A DNA stretch of 64,000 bases from Filimonas sp. (GTDB lineage Bacteria; Bacteroidota; Bacteroidia; Chitinophagales; Chitinophagaceae), in contig JAFKHH010000024.1 of NCBI GenBank assembly GCA_017306865.1, positions 22,291 through 86,290 of the forward strand. Reading direction: 5' to 3'. The notes under the pieces are model-generated. The model saw nothing but the letters and a program-made list of their open reading frames with translations. It searched no databases and was not told the DNA's origin. Every line of letters starts with the position of its first letter. Positions within the stretch are counted from its first letter, which is position 1. Shown here piece by piece: positions 16,562 through 25,466 of this stretch. A program made the translations under genes and the position numbers.

Positions 16562-18091
16562 TTATTGTTTCAACGTAGTAGCGCCATCACCTTCGATCAT
16601 AGATACAGGTGAGGTTTTGTCCAGCAGCAGCGGATTGTGCACACGCGCTTTTGTCCATTTACCCAATGTAGGGTTATACTCACCACCCATCATATTGAAA
16701 TAGCCTAAGTCTGCTGTCAGGTACGGAATAGACAGTGTATTAGTGCCTGCGCGGTAGTAAGGCTGCTCCTCCAGAGTGATCGGATTTTTTACATCGTACC
16801 AGTCTGTATTGGCAATTTTATAACCAAGGGCTGGCGGGCCGGGAGTAAACAAACTACCACCTGTAGCTACAAAAAGTACATCCAGCGGTTTGGGATCAGA
16901 AGATAAGTTCACACCATCAAATACGGCTATGCCGGATGCGTTACCGCTGTTAGCCAGCAGACCGCCTGTAGCTAAACCTACACCATTATCGCCACCGGTT
17001 TTAGTATAATCAAATGCCCTTACCCAGTTAGACGCAGACATACTTGTAGAACCAGAGCCATTGATCGCTTTACCTGTACCACCTACATAGAAGAACGTTC
17101 CTTTTTTAGCAGTACCCGTTGTCAGGTTAAACTTGAACGTGCGCATTTCACCGGTCATCCAGCCTTTACCCGGATAGCCCGTAGGCGTAGATGCGTTGGC
17201 GTTGTTTGTAACTATAACGGAGAATGGTGTACGTGTGAAGTCAATATCTTTTGTAGCCATCAACTGCACATACTCATAGTTGCCATCAGGTCCCTTTACA
17301 TCACTCATAAAACCTGTAATGATAACGGGAGTAACCTCGATAACGGAGCTTAATATAGTAACGTCGTTACCTGTGCGTAATCTGAATTGTGGAACTGATT
17401 TGCCATCACCACCTTGTGTATTGAATATAATGCCTGTATAGTTTGCACTAAAAGCTAAAGGTGCATTTGCAAACGTGGCAATTGTTTCCGTATGTAACGT
17501 AAGATTACCAAAGCCATCATTCAGTTGTTTGTCGCCTGCCAGTATATCTGTTGGCGCCGGCAAAGGATCAAAGCCTCCTTTAACAATTACGGATAAAACA
17601 CATTCATAATTATCAGGTGCTGCCAGGATCTGATTTGTTGGAACACGATTCACAGGAATAGGCCTGTTCGACGCTACTTTAGTAACAGCATCTTTAGCAA
17701 CGTTGGTTATTTGTAATATACCATTTACTCTTTTCAATACTGCGCCATCTACTTTGATGTTAACAGAGTCTCCGGGAACATAGTTGGCGGCATCAGCACC
17801 CAAAGGAACTGCTATACCACGCAACTGGCCTAAACGACGGGCATCCTGCAGTATTAATAATCCGGACGGAAGGTTTTTACCAGTGTGATCAGATACGACT
17901 ACTCCGGCGATCATTGTAGCGCCAAACATGTTGTCACTGGTAAGTGTTATATCCGCGCCCTTGTAGATATTGCGTACATCGTATAAGGCAATGTAATCAC
18001 TTGGTGAGCCTAACGGTAAATGGTCTTTTTTGCATCCCCACATTGTGAAGAAGGCAGACAGGGTTAAACAGAATATGGCTAATTTTTTCAT
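16562..18091 (-). CDS. DUF5689-type surface lipoprotein
   Basis: 509 residues with a lipoprotein signal (MKKLAIFCLTLSAFFTMWGC, Cys20 followed by KKD). Residues 35-230 fit the DUF5689 pattern: IAGVVVSDHTGKNLPSGLLILQD and GDSVNIKVDGAVL, an OB-like beta fold. The second half is Gly/Ser/Thr-rich and beta-like. Probably an outer-membrane surface protein that binds ligand for the SusC/SusD pair encoded just upstream (18 bp gap). DUF5689 proteins often accompany SusCD pairs with phosphoesterases or nucleases. Confidence 0.75.
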   Translation of the reverse strand: MKKLAIFCLTLSAFFTMWGCKKDHLPLGSPSDYIALYDVRNIYKGADITLTSDNMFGATMIAGVVVSDHTGKNLPSGLLILQDARRLGQLRGIAVPLGADAANYVPGDSVNIKVDGAVLKRVNGILQITNVAKDAVTKVASNRPIPVNRVPTNQILAAPDNYECVLSVIVKGGFDPLPAPTDILAGDKQLNDGFGNLTLHTETIATFANAPLAFSANYTGIIFNTQGGDGKSVPQFRLRTGNDVTILSSVIEVTPVIITGFMSDVKGPDGNYEYVQLMATKDIDFTRTPFSVIVTNNANASTPTGYPGKGWMTGEMRTFKFNLTTGTAKKGTFFYVGGTGKAINGSGSTSMSASNWVRAFDYTKTGGDNGVGLATGGLLANSGNASGIAVFDGVNLSSDPKPLDVLFVATGGSLFTPGPPALGYKIANTDWYDVKNPITLEEQPYYRAGTNTLSIPYLTADLGYFNMMGGEYNPTLGKWTKARVHNPLLLDKTSPVSMIEGDGATTLKQ

Positions 18092-18109
18092 TTCATTCGT
18101 TTTTTGTGG

Positions 18110-19627
18110 TTACGGTTTTTGCCACCATACCTGGGTAGATATTACATCCGGGCCCTGGGCAGCTACTGCTATTTTATAGTTAGTAGGGTTGGTTGATTGC
18201 ACATATACAGGATACGTCATACGGGCAGGCATTACACCATTGTTCCTTAAGCCTGCGCCCTTTGATAGTGTTGGGTGTCCTGTGCGGCGATACTCAAACC
18301 ACTGTTGCATATCGGTAAGAAACAACGCATAATATTTTTGCATGTGAATGCGTTCCATCTTTTCATCCATCGTCAACGTAGGTAACCACTGCATATCAGC
18401 ATTCGCTAAATAAGTAGTAACCGGCGTAGTCCACTTGGTCGGTAACCACTGTAAAATGCTGTTCTGTACACCGTCATTATAGTATGTTTCAGCAGAGCCG
18501 CTTATCCAACCCTTAGCAGCAGCTTCCGCAAGTATGAATTTTACTTCAGGGTAAGTCATCATCAACCCAGTCATCGGTTCTGTCTGTAAAGAAGAAGTAG
18601 ATGTGCTGGAATAGAAGTAAGATTTTTTCTGCGGGTTTTCACCAGGTGCATAACCACTTGGTACACCTAAGTAAGCACCCTGGTAAGGAGCAATACCCCA
18701 CCTGTTAATGCCGTTTGTACCATAGGTAGGAATGTCTATGCGCGGATCGTTCCATGCAACCAGGTGGTCCATGAAGAAGCTGGCAATAGCAGGTGAACGG
18801 AAATCCTGTTCGCGCACACCAATGTATGGAGACGTGTACGGGCCAACGCCGGTCCATCTTAGTATGGCAGACTCATCGTTAGAAGCCATAATAGGATAGG
18901 AGGATGCACGTACATCTATCATATCTTTTATTTTGGCTATTACATCTGTTGATACTTCCGCCTTACCTGAGATGCGTAACAGTAAACGCAGGTATAATGA
19001 ATTACCGAATTTTCTCCATTTAGCTATGTTACCACCAAATACAGGATCGCTTGATGCTACAATGCCTGTACCTGTAGTAAGCAATGTGTTTGCATCTTCC
19101 AGCTTTTTAAACAAGTCAAGATAAATGTCTTTTTGCCTGTCAAAACGCGGTTCATAGATGCTACTGTCTTTTGCAAGGTTTGACTGGAAGTAAGGAATAT
19201 CTCCGTACGTGTCTGTAAGAATGGAATATATCCACGCCTGGCAAACAAGTGATATGCCCATGTACGACTTATTGTAAGTCACCTCCTGTGAAGCAAGTTT
19301 GTAAATGTCTTTGAAGTTGGTTAACTCCGTATATAAACCATTGTACAGGTAGTCTGCCCAGTTAGAACGGAAGTCGTAACGGAACACCTGGCCTTCAGCA
19401 TCTGTCATGTTTACAGTAACCTGCATCAGTTCATTATTGAAGTTGCGGTTACGCAGCATATTGTAACCCTCTACACTTACCAGTGCCGGTGCCAGCAATT
19501 GCTGTGGCAACGCAAAGAAGGTAGTATTCGGGTTTGTATTGATCTGTGTAAAATCCTTTGTGCAGGAAGACAACCCTAAGGTTCCTAACAATGCCAGACA
19601 GGATATTTTATAAATAAGCTTTTTCAT
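18110..19627 (-). CDS. SusD-like outer-membrane nutrient-binding lipoprotein
   Basis: 505 residues from MKKLIYKISCLALLGTLGLSSC, a clear lipoprotein signal; a longer in-frame start exists but adds no signal and overlaps the SusC end. The mature protein begins TKDFTQINTNPN, has a TPR-like helical N-half and the late segment KYYALFLTDMQQWFEYRRTGHP, the hallmark of the SusD-like_2 subgroup. It forms the lid over the SusC channel and binds the ligand at the cell surface. Start codon 13 bp after the susC stop. Confidence 0.9.
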   Translation of the reverse strand: MKKLIYKISCLALLGTLGLSSCTKDFTQINTNPNTTFFALPQQLLAPALVSVEGYNMLRNRNFNNELMQVTVNMTDAEGQVFRYDFRSNWADYLYNGLYTELTNFKDIYKLASQEVTYNKSYMGISLVCQAWIYSILTDTYGDIPYFQSNLAKDSSIYEPRFDRQKDIYLDLFKKLEDANTLLTTGTGIVASSDPVFGGNIAKWRKFGNSLYLRLLLRISGKAEVSTDVIAKIKDMIDVRASSYPIMASNDESAILRWTGVGPYTSPYIGVREQDFRSPAIASFFMDHLVAWNDPRIDIPTYGTNGINRWGIAPYQGAYLGVPSGYAPGENPQKKSYFYSSTSTSSLQTEPMTGLMMTYPEVKFILAEAAAKGWISGSAETYYNDGVQNSILQWLPTKWTTPVTTYLANADMQWLPTLTMDEKMERIHMQKYYALFLTDMQQWFEYRRTGHPTLSKGAGLRNNGVMPARMTYPVYVQSTNPTNYKIAVAAQGPDVISTQVWWQKP

Positions 19628-19640
19628 TGTGATAATTTGA

Positions 19641-22600
19641 TTAAAGTCCAATAATGAGGTTTGCGCCAAATGAACGTGTAGAAGGGAACTGGCCCACTTC
19701 AAAGCCTCTTACGATATCTGTTCCGCTCAGTGTACCAAATTCAGGATCGAATATTGGCCATGGAGTCCAGATAAAAAGGTCGCGGCCATAGATACCGATC
19801 TGTGCTCTTGAGAGACCTATGCGTTTTAGCAACTTTGGTTTAAACGTATAAGAAAGGCTTGCTTCCCTGAATTTGATAAAGTCTGTAGAGAAAGTACTTC
19901 CTTCTGCATTATCAGCTCCCATCATAGAACGGTAGTAGTTGTCTACGTCATAAGTAAGCACGGTATTCTTTACGTATTTACCATCTGCCCCCTGGATCAC
20001 GCCATTACCAATAATGCCATTGTAACGGCCCGGTAATGTATTCGTAGTCTTACCCTGCTCTACCAGTTTGTAGTTAGTGAGTGAGTGAGATACTGCGCCC
20101 CATTGTGCATCGAACAATAAGTGCAGGTTAAATCCTTTATAGCTGAAATCGTTGATCCAGCCTAGTTTTCCTTTAGGGATTGTATTGCCTATGTATATTA
20201 CATCCTCTGTAAGTTTTGCAAAACCAGTAGTAGGGTCAAATACGATCTGTCCGTCTGGGGCACGTACAAATCCTTTGCCATACATGTCACCCATACTGCC
20301 ACCTACTTTAGCTACTAACTGACCACCGCCCACAGGGCCTGTTTGCAATACAATAGAGCTATCAGGTAATGAAGAGATCTTGTTCTTGTTAGTAGAGTAA
20401 GTAATACCGGTTGACCATTTGAAGCCGCCTCTCGTTATAACCGGTGTAGCATTTACAGAAAGCTCTATGCCTTTGTTGTTTACAACACCTGCATTGATCA
20501 CCGCGCGTTGAAAGCCGGAAGCCTGGTCCAGCCTGCGTTCTAAGATCTGGTCTTTTGTGTTGCCTGTATATACGGTGATGTCAAAGCTTAGCCTGTTCTT
20601 AAATAAGTTAACGTTAGCACCAGTTTCGTATGCGTTTGTTCTAAGCGCTACAAGGTTAGGGTTCGTCAACAAAGCAGGATTATCCAGACCACCATCGTAC
20701 AGCGGGCCGGCAGATGTATAGCTAAATGATGTACGGTAAGGAATAGTAGTACCACTACCTACACTGGAAGCAGATAAACGCAGCTTCACTACATCTACAT
20801 AAGCAGGCATTTTAACCACATCCGATAAGATGAAGCTTAACGCTGCAGATGGATAAGTGAAACCTGCATTATCAGTACGCTCAGGTGTAGCCAGTGTACT
20901 GTTCCAATCCTGGCGACAAGTAAGGTCTAAATATAAAAGCTCCTTATAGTTTGCAGACATTAAAGCGTACAAGCTGTTAACCTTGTATTTACTTTTATAA
21001 GGATAAGTTGTTAACGGGCCTGCATTGTTAGCCAGGGTATAAATACCCGGCACTGTTAATGAGTCTGCACGCACTTCATCTCTTGTATATGTATTCGTTA
21101 ATGTGCTGCCACCTGCAGTGAAAGAGAATTTGACATCTGTATTGATCCTCGTGTCATATTTCAACAGGAAGTCTGCGCCGGATTCCTGGCTGGCTATGTT
21201 TTGTGTACGGAAACTGCCTTTTGTAAACTTAGCGCCTGCATCGTACGGGCGTTGCTGAGAACGGTTTTCTGTAGAAAGGTCCAATGTTGTTCTCACCTGT
21301 AAGCTCAGGTGCGGGCTAAAAGTATAAGTAGCCTGCACGTTACCTGTAACCGCATTACGGTTCATCTTATTCAGGAACTCGTTTACAATAGCATAAGGAT
21401 TTTCCGGGTAGGTACTGAAAGGATAAGAGATCTTTCTCTGTGCCTGTCCGTTCATCCAGTAATTTTTCAACCAGTCAATATCAGCATTTGGTTGCCAGAA
21501 AATGTACCAGTACATGATAGACTGGTTACCATAACCCGCACCAGGCAGGTTGTCGCTTGATTTATTGTTATAAGTTGCTTTCGCTGTGATCTGCAACTGA
21601 TCATTCATTTTAGAAGTAACAGATAGTCCCAATGAGTTACGTTTGTAACCAGACTGAGGAATGATCCAGTCATTCTTCACGTTTGAGTAGGAGAAGCGTG
21701 CATTTGTTTTATCTGTACCACCTTCTATGCTTATTGTATTCGTATAAGTATGTCCCGTCTGGAAAAAAGAATTAACCTTGTTGCGATAACCCACCCAAGG
21801 TGTTCTCACCGTGTCCTGACCTTGTTTACCCGGGTTGTATTGATAGAACATTTGCCCATCGAAACGTGGTCCATAAGCAGAACTTGTACCGCTTGTACTT
21901 GCCCCGTCAGCAGATGCGCCATAAGAGTAGTAAGATGCACCTCCAAGTCCTTGTCCATATTCATACTGAAGGTCAGGCCAGCGGTTCGCCTGTTCCATGT
22001 TAGCATTAGAGTTAAATGAAACATTCATTTTTCTTTGCTTGCTCACACCAGACTTTGTAGTGATCATAACCGCACCATTTGCTCCACGTTCGCCATAAAG
22101 GGCCGCGGCGCTAGGGCCTTTCAGTATTGTCAGGGTTTCAATATCATTCGGGTTAATGTCATTTAAATTGCTACCATAATCGGCAGGCATATTATCACTG
22201 CCCGTGCCATAAACAGCCTCACCGCTGATGTCTGTACGACGGCCGCTACCAGAGTTGATAACAACACCATCTACTACGATCAGCGCTTCGTCAGATGCAC
22301 CACCCAGCAGGTTAGTAGGGCCACGAAGCACAATTTTGTTAGAACCGGCAGGGCCACTGTTTGAGCGGATAAGGCTAAGGCCTGCTACCTTACCGGACAA
22401 TGCATCTGTCCAGTTGCCAGACATAGCTGTAGTCAGGTCTTCCGTTTTCAATGTTGCTGTAGAATAGCCCAATGCACGTTCCTGGCGTTTAATACCAAGT
22501 GCAGTGACAACCACATTGTCCAGCTCCTTTACATCGCTGTTCAACTGTAGATCTATTCTTTCTTGTTTGCCTACTTTTACCTCCCTCGGTAAAAAACCTA

Positions 22601-22925
22601 CCGCGGAAAATACTAATATCTCATTTTCCGATACACTAATAGAAAAAGAACCTTTTTCATTGGTGTTTGTACCACGTGACGTGCCTTTTACGCGTACGCT
22701 TACATCGGAAATGGGCTTGTCGTCGGCAGGATTGACTACCATACCTGAGACCTTTCTTTGCTGTGCAAATAACATCGTGTTAAACAGTACTAGGGCTATG
22801 ACACCGATTACGCGGAGCTGCCTCATTTTGTTTTTTCTGACTGTAACAGGAGGTTTCATTGTGGGCTTGCCGCTCGTTGCGCTATGCGCATGCGGGCACT
22901 GGCTGAACAGGGAAAAATGTTTCAT
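19641..22925 (-). CDS. SusC/RagA-family TonB-dependent outer-membrane transporter
   Basis: 1094 residues from the longest start. The signal peptide MRQLRVIGVIALVLFNTMLFAQ begins at residue 34 (22826), so starts at 22859 or 22826 are equally likely. Then comes a carboxypeptidase-regulatory-like domain (about 57-130), the plug with DALSGKVAGLSLIRSN (about 163-178), and a 22-strand barrel ending in a beta-signal (FGANLIIGL). It imports a large substrate using TonB energy. First gene of the SusC-SusD-DUF5689-phosphoesterase operon. No ECF sigma/anti-sigma pair is adjacent, so regulation is not visible. Confidence 0.92.
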   Translation of the reverse strand: MKHFSLFSQCPHAHSATSGKPTMKPPVTVRKNKMRQLRVIGVIALVLFNTMLFAQQRKVSGMVVNPADDKPISDVSVRVKGTSRGTNTNEKGSFSISVSENEILVFSAVGFLPREVKVGKQERIDLQLNSDVKELDNVVVTALGIKRQERALGYSTATLKTEDLTTAMSGNWTDALSGKVAGLSLIRSNSGPAGSNKIVLRGPTNLLGGASDEALIVVDGVVINSGSGRRTDISGEAVYGTGSDNMPADYGSNLNDINPNDIETLTILKGPSAAALYGERGANGAVMITTKSGVSKQRKMNVSFNSNANMEQANRWPDLQYEYGQGLGGASYYSYGASADGASTSGTSSAYGPRFDGQMFYQYNPGKQGQDTVRTPWVGYRNKVNSFFQTGHTYTNTISIEGGTDKTNARFSYSNVKNDWIIPQSGYKRNSLGLSVTSKMNDQLQITAKATYNNKSSDNLPGAGYGNQSIMYWYIFWQPNADIDWLKNYWMNGQAQRKISYPFSTYPENPYAIVNEFLNKMNRNAVTGNVQATYTFSPHLSLQVRTTLDLSTENRSQQRPYDAGAKFTKGSFRTQNIASQESGADFLLKYDTRINTDVKFSFTAGGSTLTNTYTRDEVRADSLTVPGIYTLANNAGPLTTYPYKSKYKVNSLYALMSANYKELLYLDLTCRQDWNSTLATPERTDNAGFTYPSAALSFILSDVVKMPAYVDVVKLRLSASSVGSGTTIPYRTSFSYTSAGPLYDGGLDNPALLTNPNLVALRTNAYETGANVNLFKNRLSFDITVYTGNTKDQILERRLDQASGFQRAVINAGVVNNKGIELSVNATPVITRGGFKWSTGITYSTNKNKISSLPDSSIVLQTGPVGGGQLVAKVGGSMGDMYGKGFVRAPDGQIVFDPTTGFAKLTEDVIYIGNTIPKGKLGWINDFSYKGFNLHLLFDAQWGAVSHSLTNYKLVEQGKTTNTLPGRYNGIIGNGVIQGADGKYVKNTVLTYDVDNYYRSMMGADNAEGSTFSTDFIKFREASLSYTFKPKLLKRIGLSRAQIGIYGRDLFIWTPWPIFDPEFGTLSGTDIVRGFEVGQFPSTRSFGANLIIGL

Positions 22926-23360
22926 TAAACAGAGTAGTTTATATGATTGGTACGCACGAACAATTCAAGCCGGTCAGTTACCTGTCCTGCTTTATAAGGT
23001 CCGTATTAAAGTTTTAGGTTATATTTTCAGGTGGCGAAAGTAGAAGGGATATGTGAAGTTTATGTTAACACAGGATTAACGTTATGTGAACGAGTACTAC
23101 ATGTTGTAAATGAAGAGAAGTGAGATGTGTAAGTCGGAGATTTTGTGCAAAAGAACTAAACGTGCATATATTATAAATGCTATTCCACTAAAATTTAACC
23201 ACAAAGATCATAAAGCCACTACACAAAGAGCGCAAAAGAAACTCCTTGTGTAGTTTGATGAAATGTAGTTGTATCAAGACAAAAAAGTAACACCGTCGGT
23301 AGACAAATGAGCGCTTGCAATTGATGATTTACCAAACTTACTTGGACAACAATAAAAAAA
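22926..23360. other. 435-bp intergenic region with repeat segment
   Basis: The region upstream of susC contains a possible minus-strand -7 element (tactttcg, one mismatch to TAnnTTTG, near 23035-23042). From 23190 to 23260 there are 'accacaaag' words of the dispersed type. Positions 23271-23352 are a copy of a repeat also found at 36361-36441 (gtatcaagacaaaaa..gtaacaccgtcggtagac), ending 9 bp from the GH27 stop codon. Confidence 0.6.
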
Positions 23361-24524
23361 CTATTCTGCTTTTAAGACCACAACACCATGCGCTGCTATA
23401 GTAAATATTTGTGATTCGCCCATTTTGCCAAGGTCTTTATGTTGCCATAGATCTCTTAAAGACGCATTTTTCTGAATGCCTGCTTTTGCTGCTGTTAATG
23501 TTACTTGTGTTTCTTTGTTACTGCGATTTAGCAGTGTAATAGCTTTCGCTTTATTGCCTGGATTGCCCAACGGCTTTATCCAAAGTTCAATATCATTTTC
23601 TTTTGATACTCGCATAGCCTGTTTAAAGCCCTTGTCCTGGTTTAGTGCAATAATCTCTTTGTTAGTCAATATTTCCAGTGTTTCTTTCGACATATTGCGT
23701 AAGTCATTACCCGCAAGCAGGGGAGAGTTCATAATGCACCACATAGAGAAATGTGTTTTATCTTCTTCGTATGTCATACCACGACCCACTTGTAACATGT
23801 CCATATCATTATAATGACCGGCAGAGGAATATTTAGCCAGATCAGCATTAAGGTCTATAATCTTAAGTATTGATGCAAACGTAGCACGTATGTCTCCGGA
23901 TATACGCCAGGAATCAGCTTTTTTAATCACCCATTCACCGGGAAACTGCCAGCGGCATACATTGAAGATGATGTTAGGGCTTGTTGCCCTTACCGTATCT
24001 ATAATAGCAGTGTAAGTAGTAGCCTCATCCAGTTTTTGTTGTTCCGCGCCACACCAGTCTACCTTCAGGAAATCAAATTTCCATTCCTTAAAAAACAAAC
24101 TGCAATCCTGCTTAATGTGTCCGTATATACCAACGCCTATACCATTTGCATCCTTGTTCCACATAGAGCCGCAGGTATTTTTGCCTGCATCTGTATATAT
24201 ACCTGCTTTCAGTTTTTTGCTATGGATATAAGCTGTTAAAGACGCCATGCCCGATGGAAATTTTTTAGCGTCAGCATAAAGTTTACCATTCGCATCACGC
24301 CCGCCAAAGTAGCCATCATCAATATTAATAAAACGATACCCCGCATCGTACATCCCGGATGTGATCATTGCATCTGCCTGTTCACGGATTATTTTCTCGT
24401 CTATATTGATCTGAAAATTATTCCAACTGCTCCATCCCATAATAGGCGCTTTGGACTTTTGTGCAAAGAGCAGGTTTGTTGCTGCGATCAGTAATACCAG
24501 CAGCAGTGTTGCTTGTTTTTTCAT
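23361..24524 (-). CDS. glycoside hydrolase family 27 alpha-galactosidase
   Basis: 387 residues from MKKQATLLLVLLIAATNLLFAQ, a signal peptide; a 32-codon upstream extension is unlikely. The GH27 fold is plain: MGWSSWNNF near 31, FINIDDGYF near 65, FDFLKVDWCGAEQ (nucleophile Asp of KVDWC, about 150) and SAGHYNDMDMLQVGRG with SPLLAGNDLRNM in the acid/base half, ending with a beta-sandwich. It cleaves terminal alpha-linked galactose in the periplasm or outside. It lies 435 bp upstream of susC on the same strand but separated by repeats, so a link to the SusCD operon is uncertain. Confidence 0.9.
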   Translation of the reverse strand: MKKQATLLLVLLIAATNLLFAQKSKAPIMGWSSWNNFQINIDEKIIREQADAMITSGMYDAGYRFINIDDGYFGGRDANGKLYADAKKFPSGMASLTAYIHSKKLKAGIYTDAGKNTCGSMWNKDANGIGVGIYGHIKQDCSLFFKEWKFDFLKVDWCGAEQQKLDEATTYTAIIDTVRATSPNIIFNVCRWQFPGEWVIKKADSWRISGDIRATFASILKIIDLNADLAKYSSAGHYNDMDMLQVGRGMTYEEDKTHFSMWCIMNSPLLAGNDLRNMSKETLEILTNKEIIALNQDKGFKQAMRVSKENDIELWIKPLGNPGNKAKAITLLNRSNKETQVTLTAAKAGIQKNASLRDLWQHKDLGKMGESQIFTIAAHGVVVLKAE

Positions 24525-24799
24525 TGAGTTATTTGTTATAATATATTGTTCCCGGCTGCATAGCCCTGGGCTGCATCGTTGCGTCGCAGTCCGTTCATCA
24601 GTTGTACTACTATTGAGCAATATATCGAAATTGTATCATGCCTGCAACGACAATCGTTTGCGTGGATTTTTCTGTTTCAGCGTCGTTTCCGCCGCGTAGC
24701 CCAATGTCATTAAGTTAACCACAAGGTTCACAATGGTAACACAAAGAACAAAAGTATAAAAACATTGAAGCAACTTTATCATCCTGGTCTCCGACCTAT

Positions 24800-25431
24800 T
24801 GTGTACCCACATCTTTTATCACCAAGTTGCATACCTACGGCATGCGAGAGAACCCGATAATATATACTACCAATATCTGATCCCTACGGGATCATAACCC
24901 GATTACATAAAAGTCTTCGCTAGCGCAGGCCTCCCGGCCTGTGCTGTATTGTTACTAAACCATACCTACATAAAAGTTTTACAAAAAATAAGCGTAACGA
25001 TACGCAAATATTAGTAACATGTAGACACAGGCCGGGAGGCCTGCGCCAATAGAGAGAGAACCCGATAATATATATACTACCAATATCCGATCCCTACGGG
25101 ATCATAACCCGATTCCATAAAAGTCTTTGTATCTGAAACGCAGATCCCGTAGGGATCAAACATTGGTAGCTTCCCCAATACACAGGCTTCGGCATGCCGT
25201 AGGTATGCGACCTATTTCTCCTGCTACCTGTTTTAAAAAGTGTAATGATTGTAATACTTGTGATCTCAAGAGAGCCGGAGGCTCGGCAGAATGGTAGCCA
25301 TGAATAATAATAAGAAAAGAGCCGCAGAGCGGCGACAGAATCCATCCAAAGCCCCGGCGCGTGTCCTCACGCGCCGGTTGGTAACTGGTTCGTGAGGACA
25401 CGAACCAGGGCGACAAAGATGTGGGTACACA
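24800..25431. repeat. 632-bp mosaic of nested palindromic repeats
   Basis: The mosaic is bounded by a perfect 17-bp inverted repeat (tgtgtacccacatcttt at 24800-24816, its complement at 25415-25431). Inside are a second 17-bp inverted pair (gcatacctacggcatgc 24829-24845; complement 25192-25208), a direct repeat of about 72 bp (24846-24917 and 25054-25127) flanking a 124-bp element, and compact hairpins: gatccc-tac-gggatc (twice), gagcc-gga-ggctc (25272-25284), ccggcgcgtg-tcct-cacgcgccgg (25354-25377), ctggttcgtg-agga-cacgaaccag (25385-25408). No gene is present. The rest of the gap between GH27 and the SIR2 gene holds only fragments of the 'accacaag' word repeats. Confidence 0.9.
24923..25046 (+). 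repeat. 124-bp REP/MITE-like element, copy A, with perfect 21-bp inverted ends
   Basis: The ends 24923-24943 and 25026-25046 are exact reverse complements over 21 bp. Each end itself holds a hairpin caggcc-tccc-ggcctg. The interior is AT-rich (ttactaaaccatacctac, taagcgtaacgatacgc). A second copy, in reverse orientation and about 90% identical by eye, lies at 45335-45457. Confidence 0.9.
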
Positions 25432-25466
25432 GTAGAGCTTAGTACCGGTGTAACGGAGATTACTGT

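Noticed and set aside
22504..23043. 179-codon frame antisense to the 5' part of susC
   Set aside because: Lies opposite a strongly supported gene and has no domain or typical composition.
23361..24524. GH27 enzyme as a member of the SusC-SusD operon
   Set aside because: It is 435 bp upstream with dispersed repeats between, and the operon's own hydrolase is a phosphoesterase; a link remains possible but is not supported.
24800..25431. CRISPR array
   Set aside because: Repeats are not evenly spaced, are of different types, and no cas gene is present.
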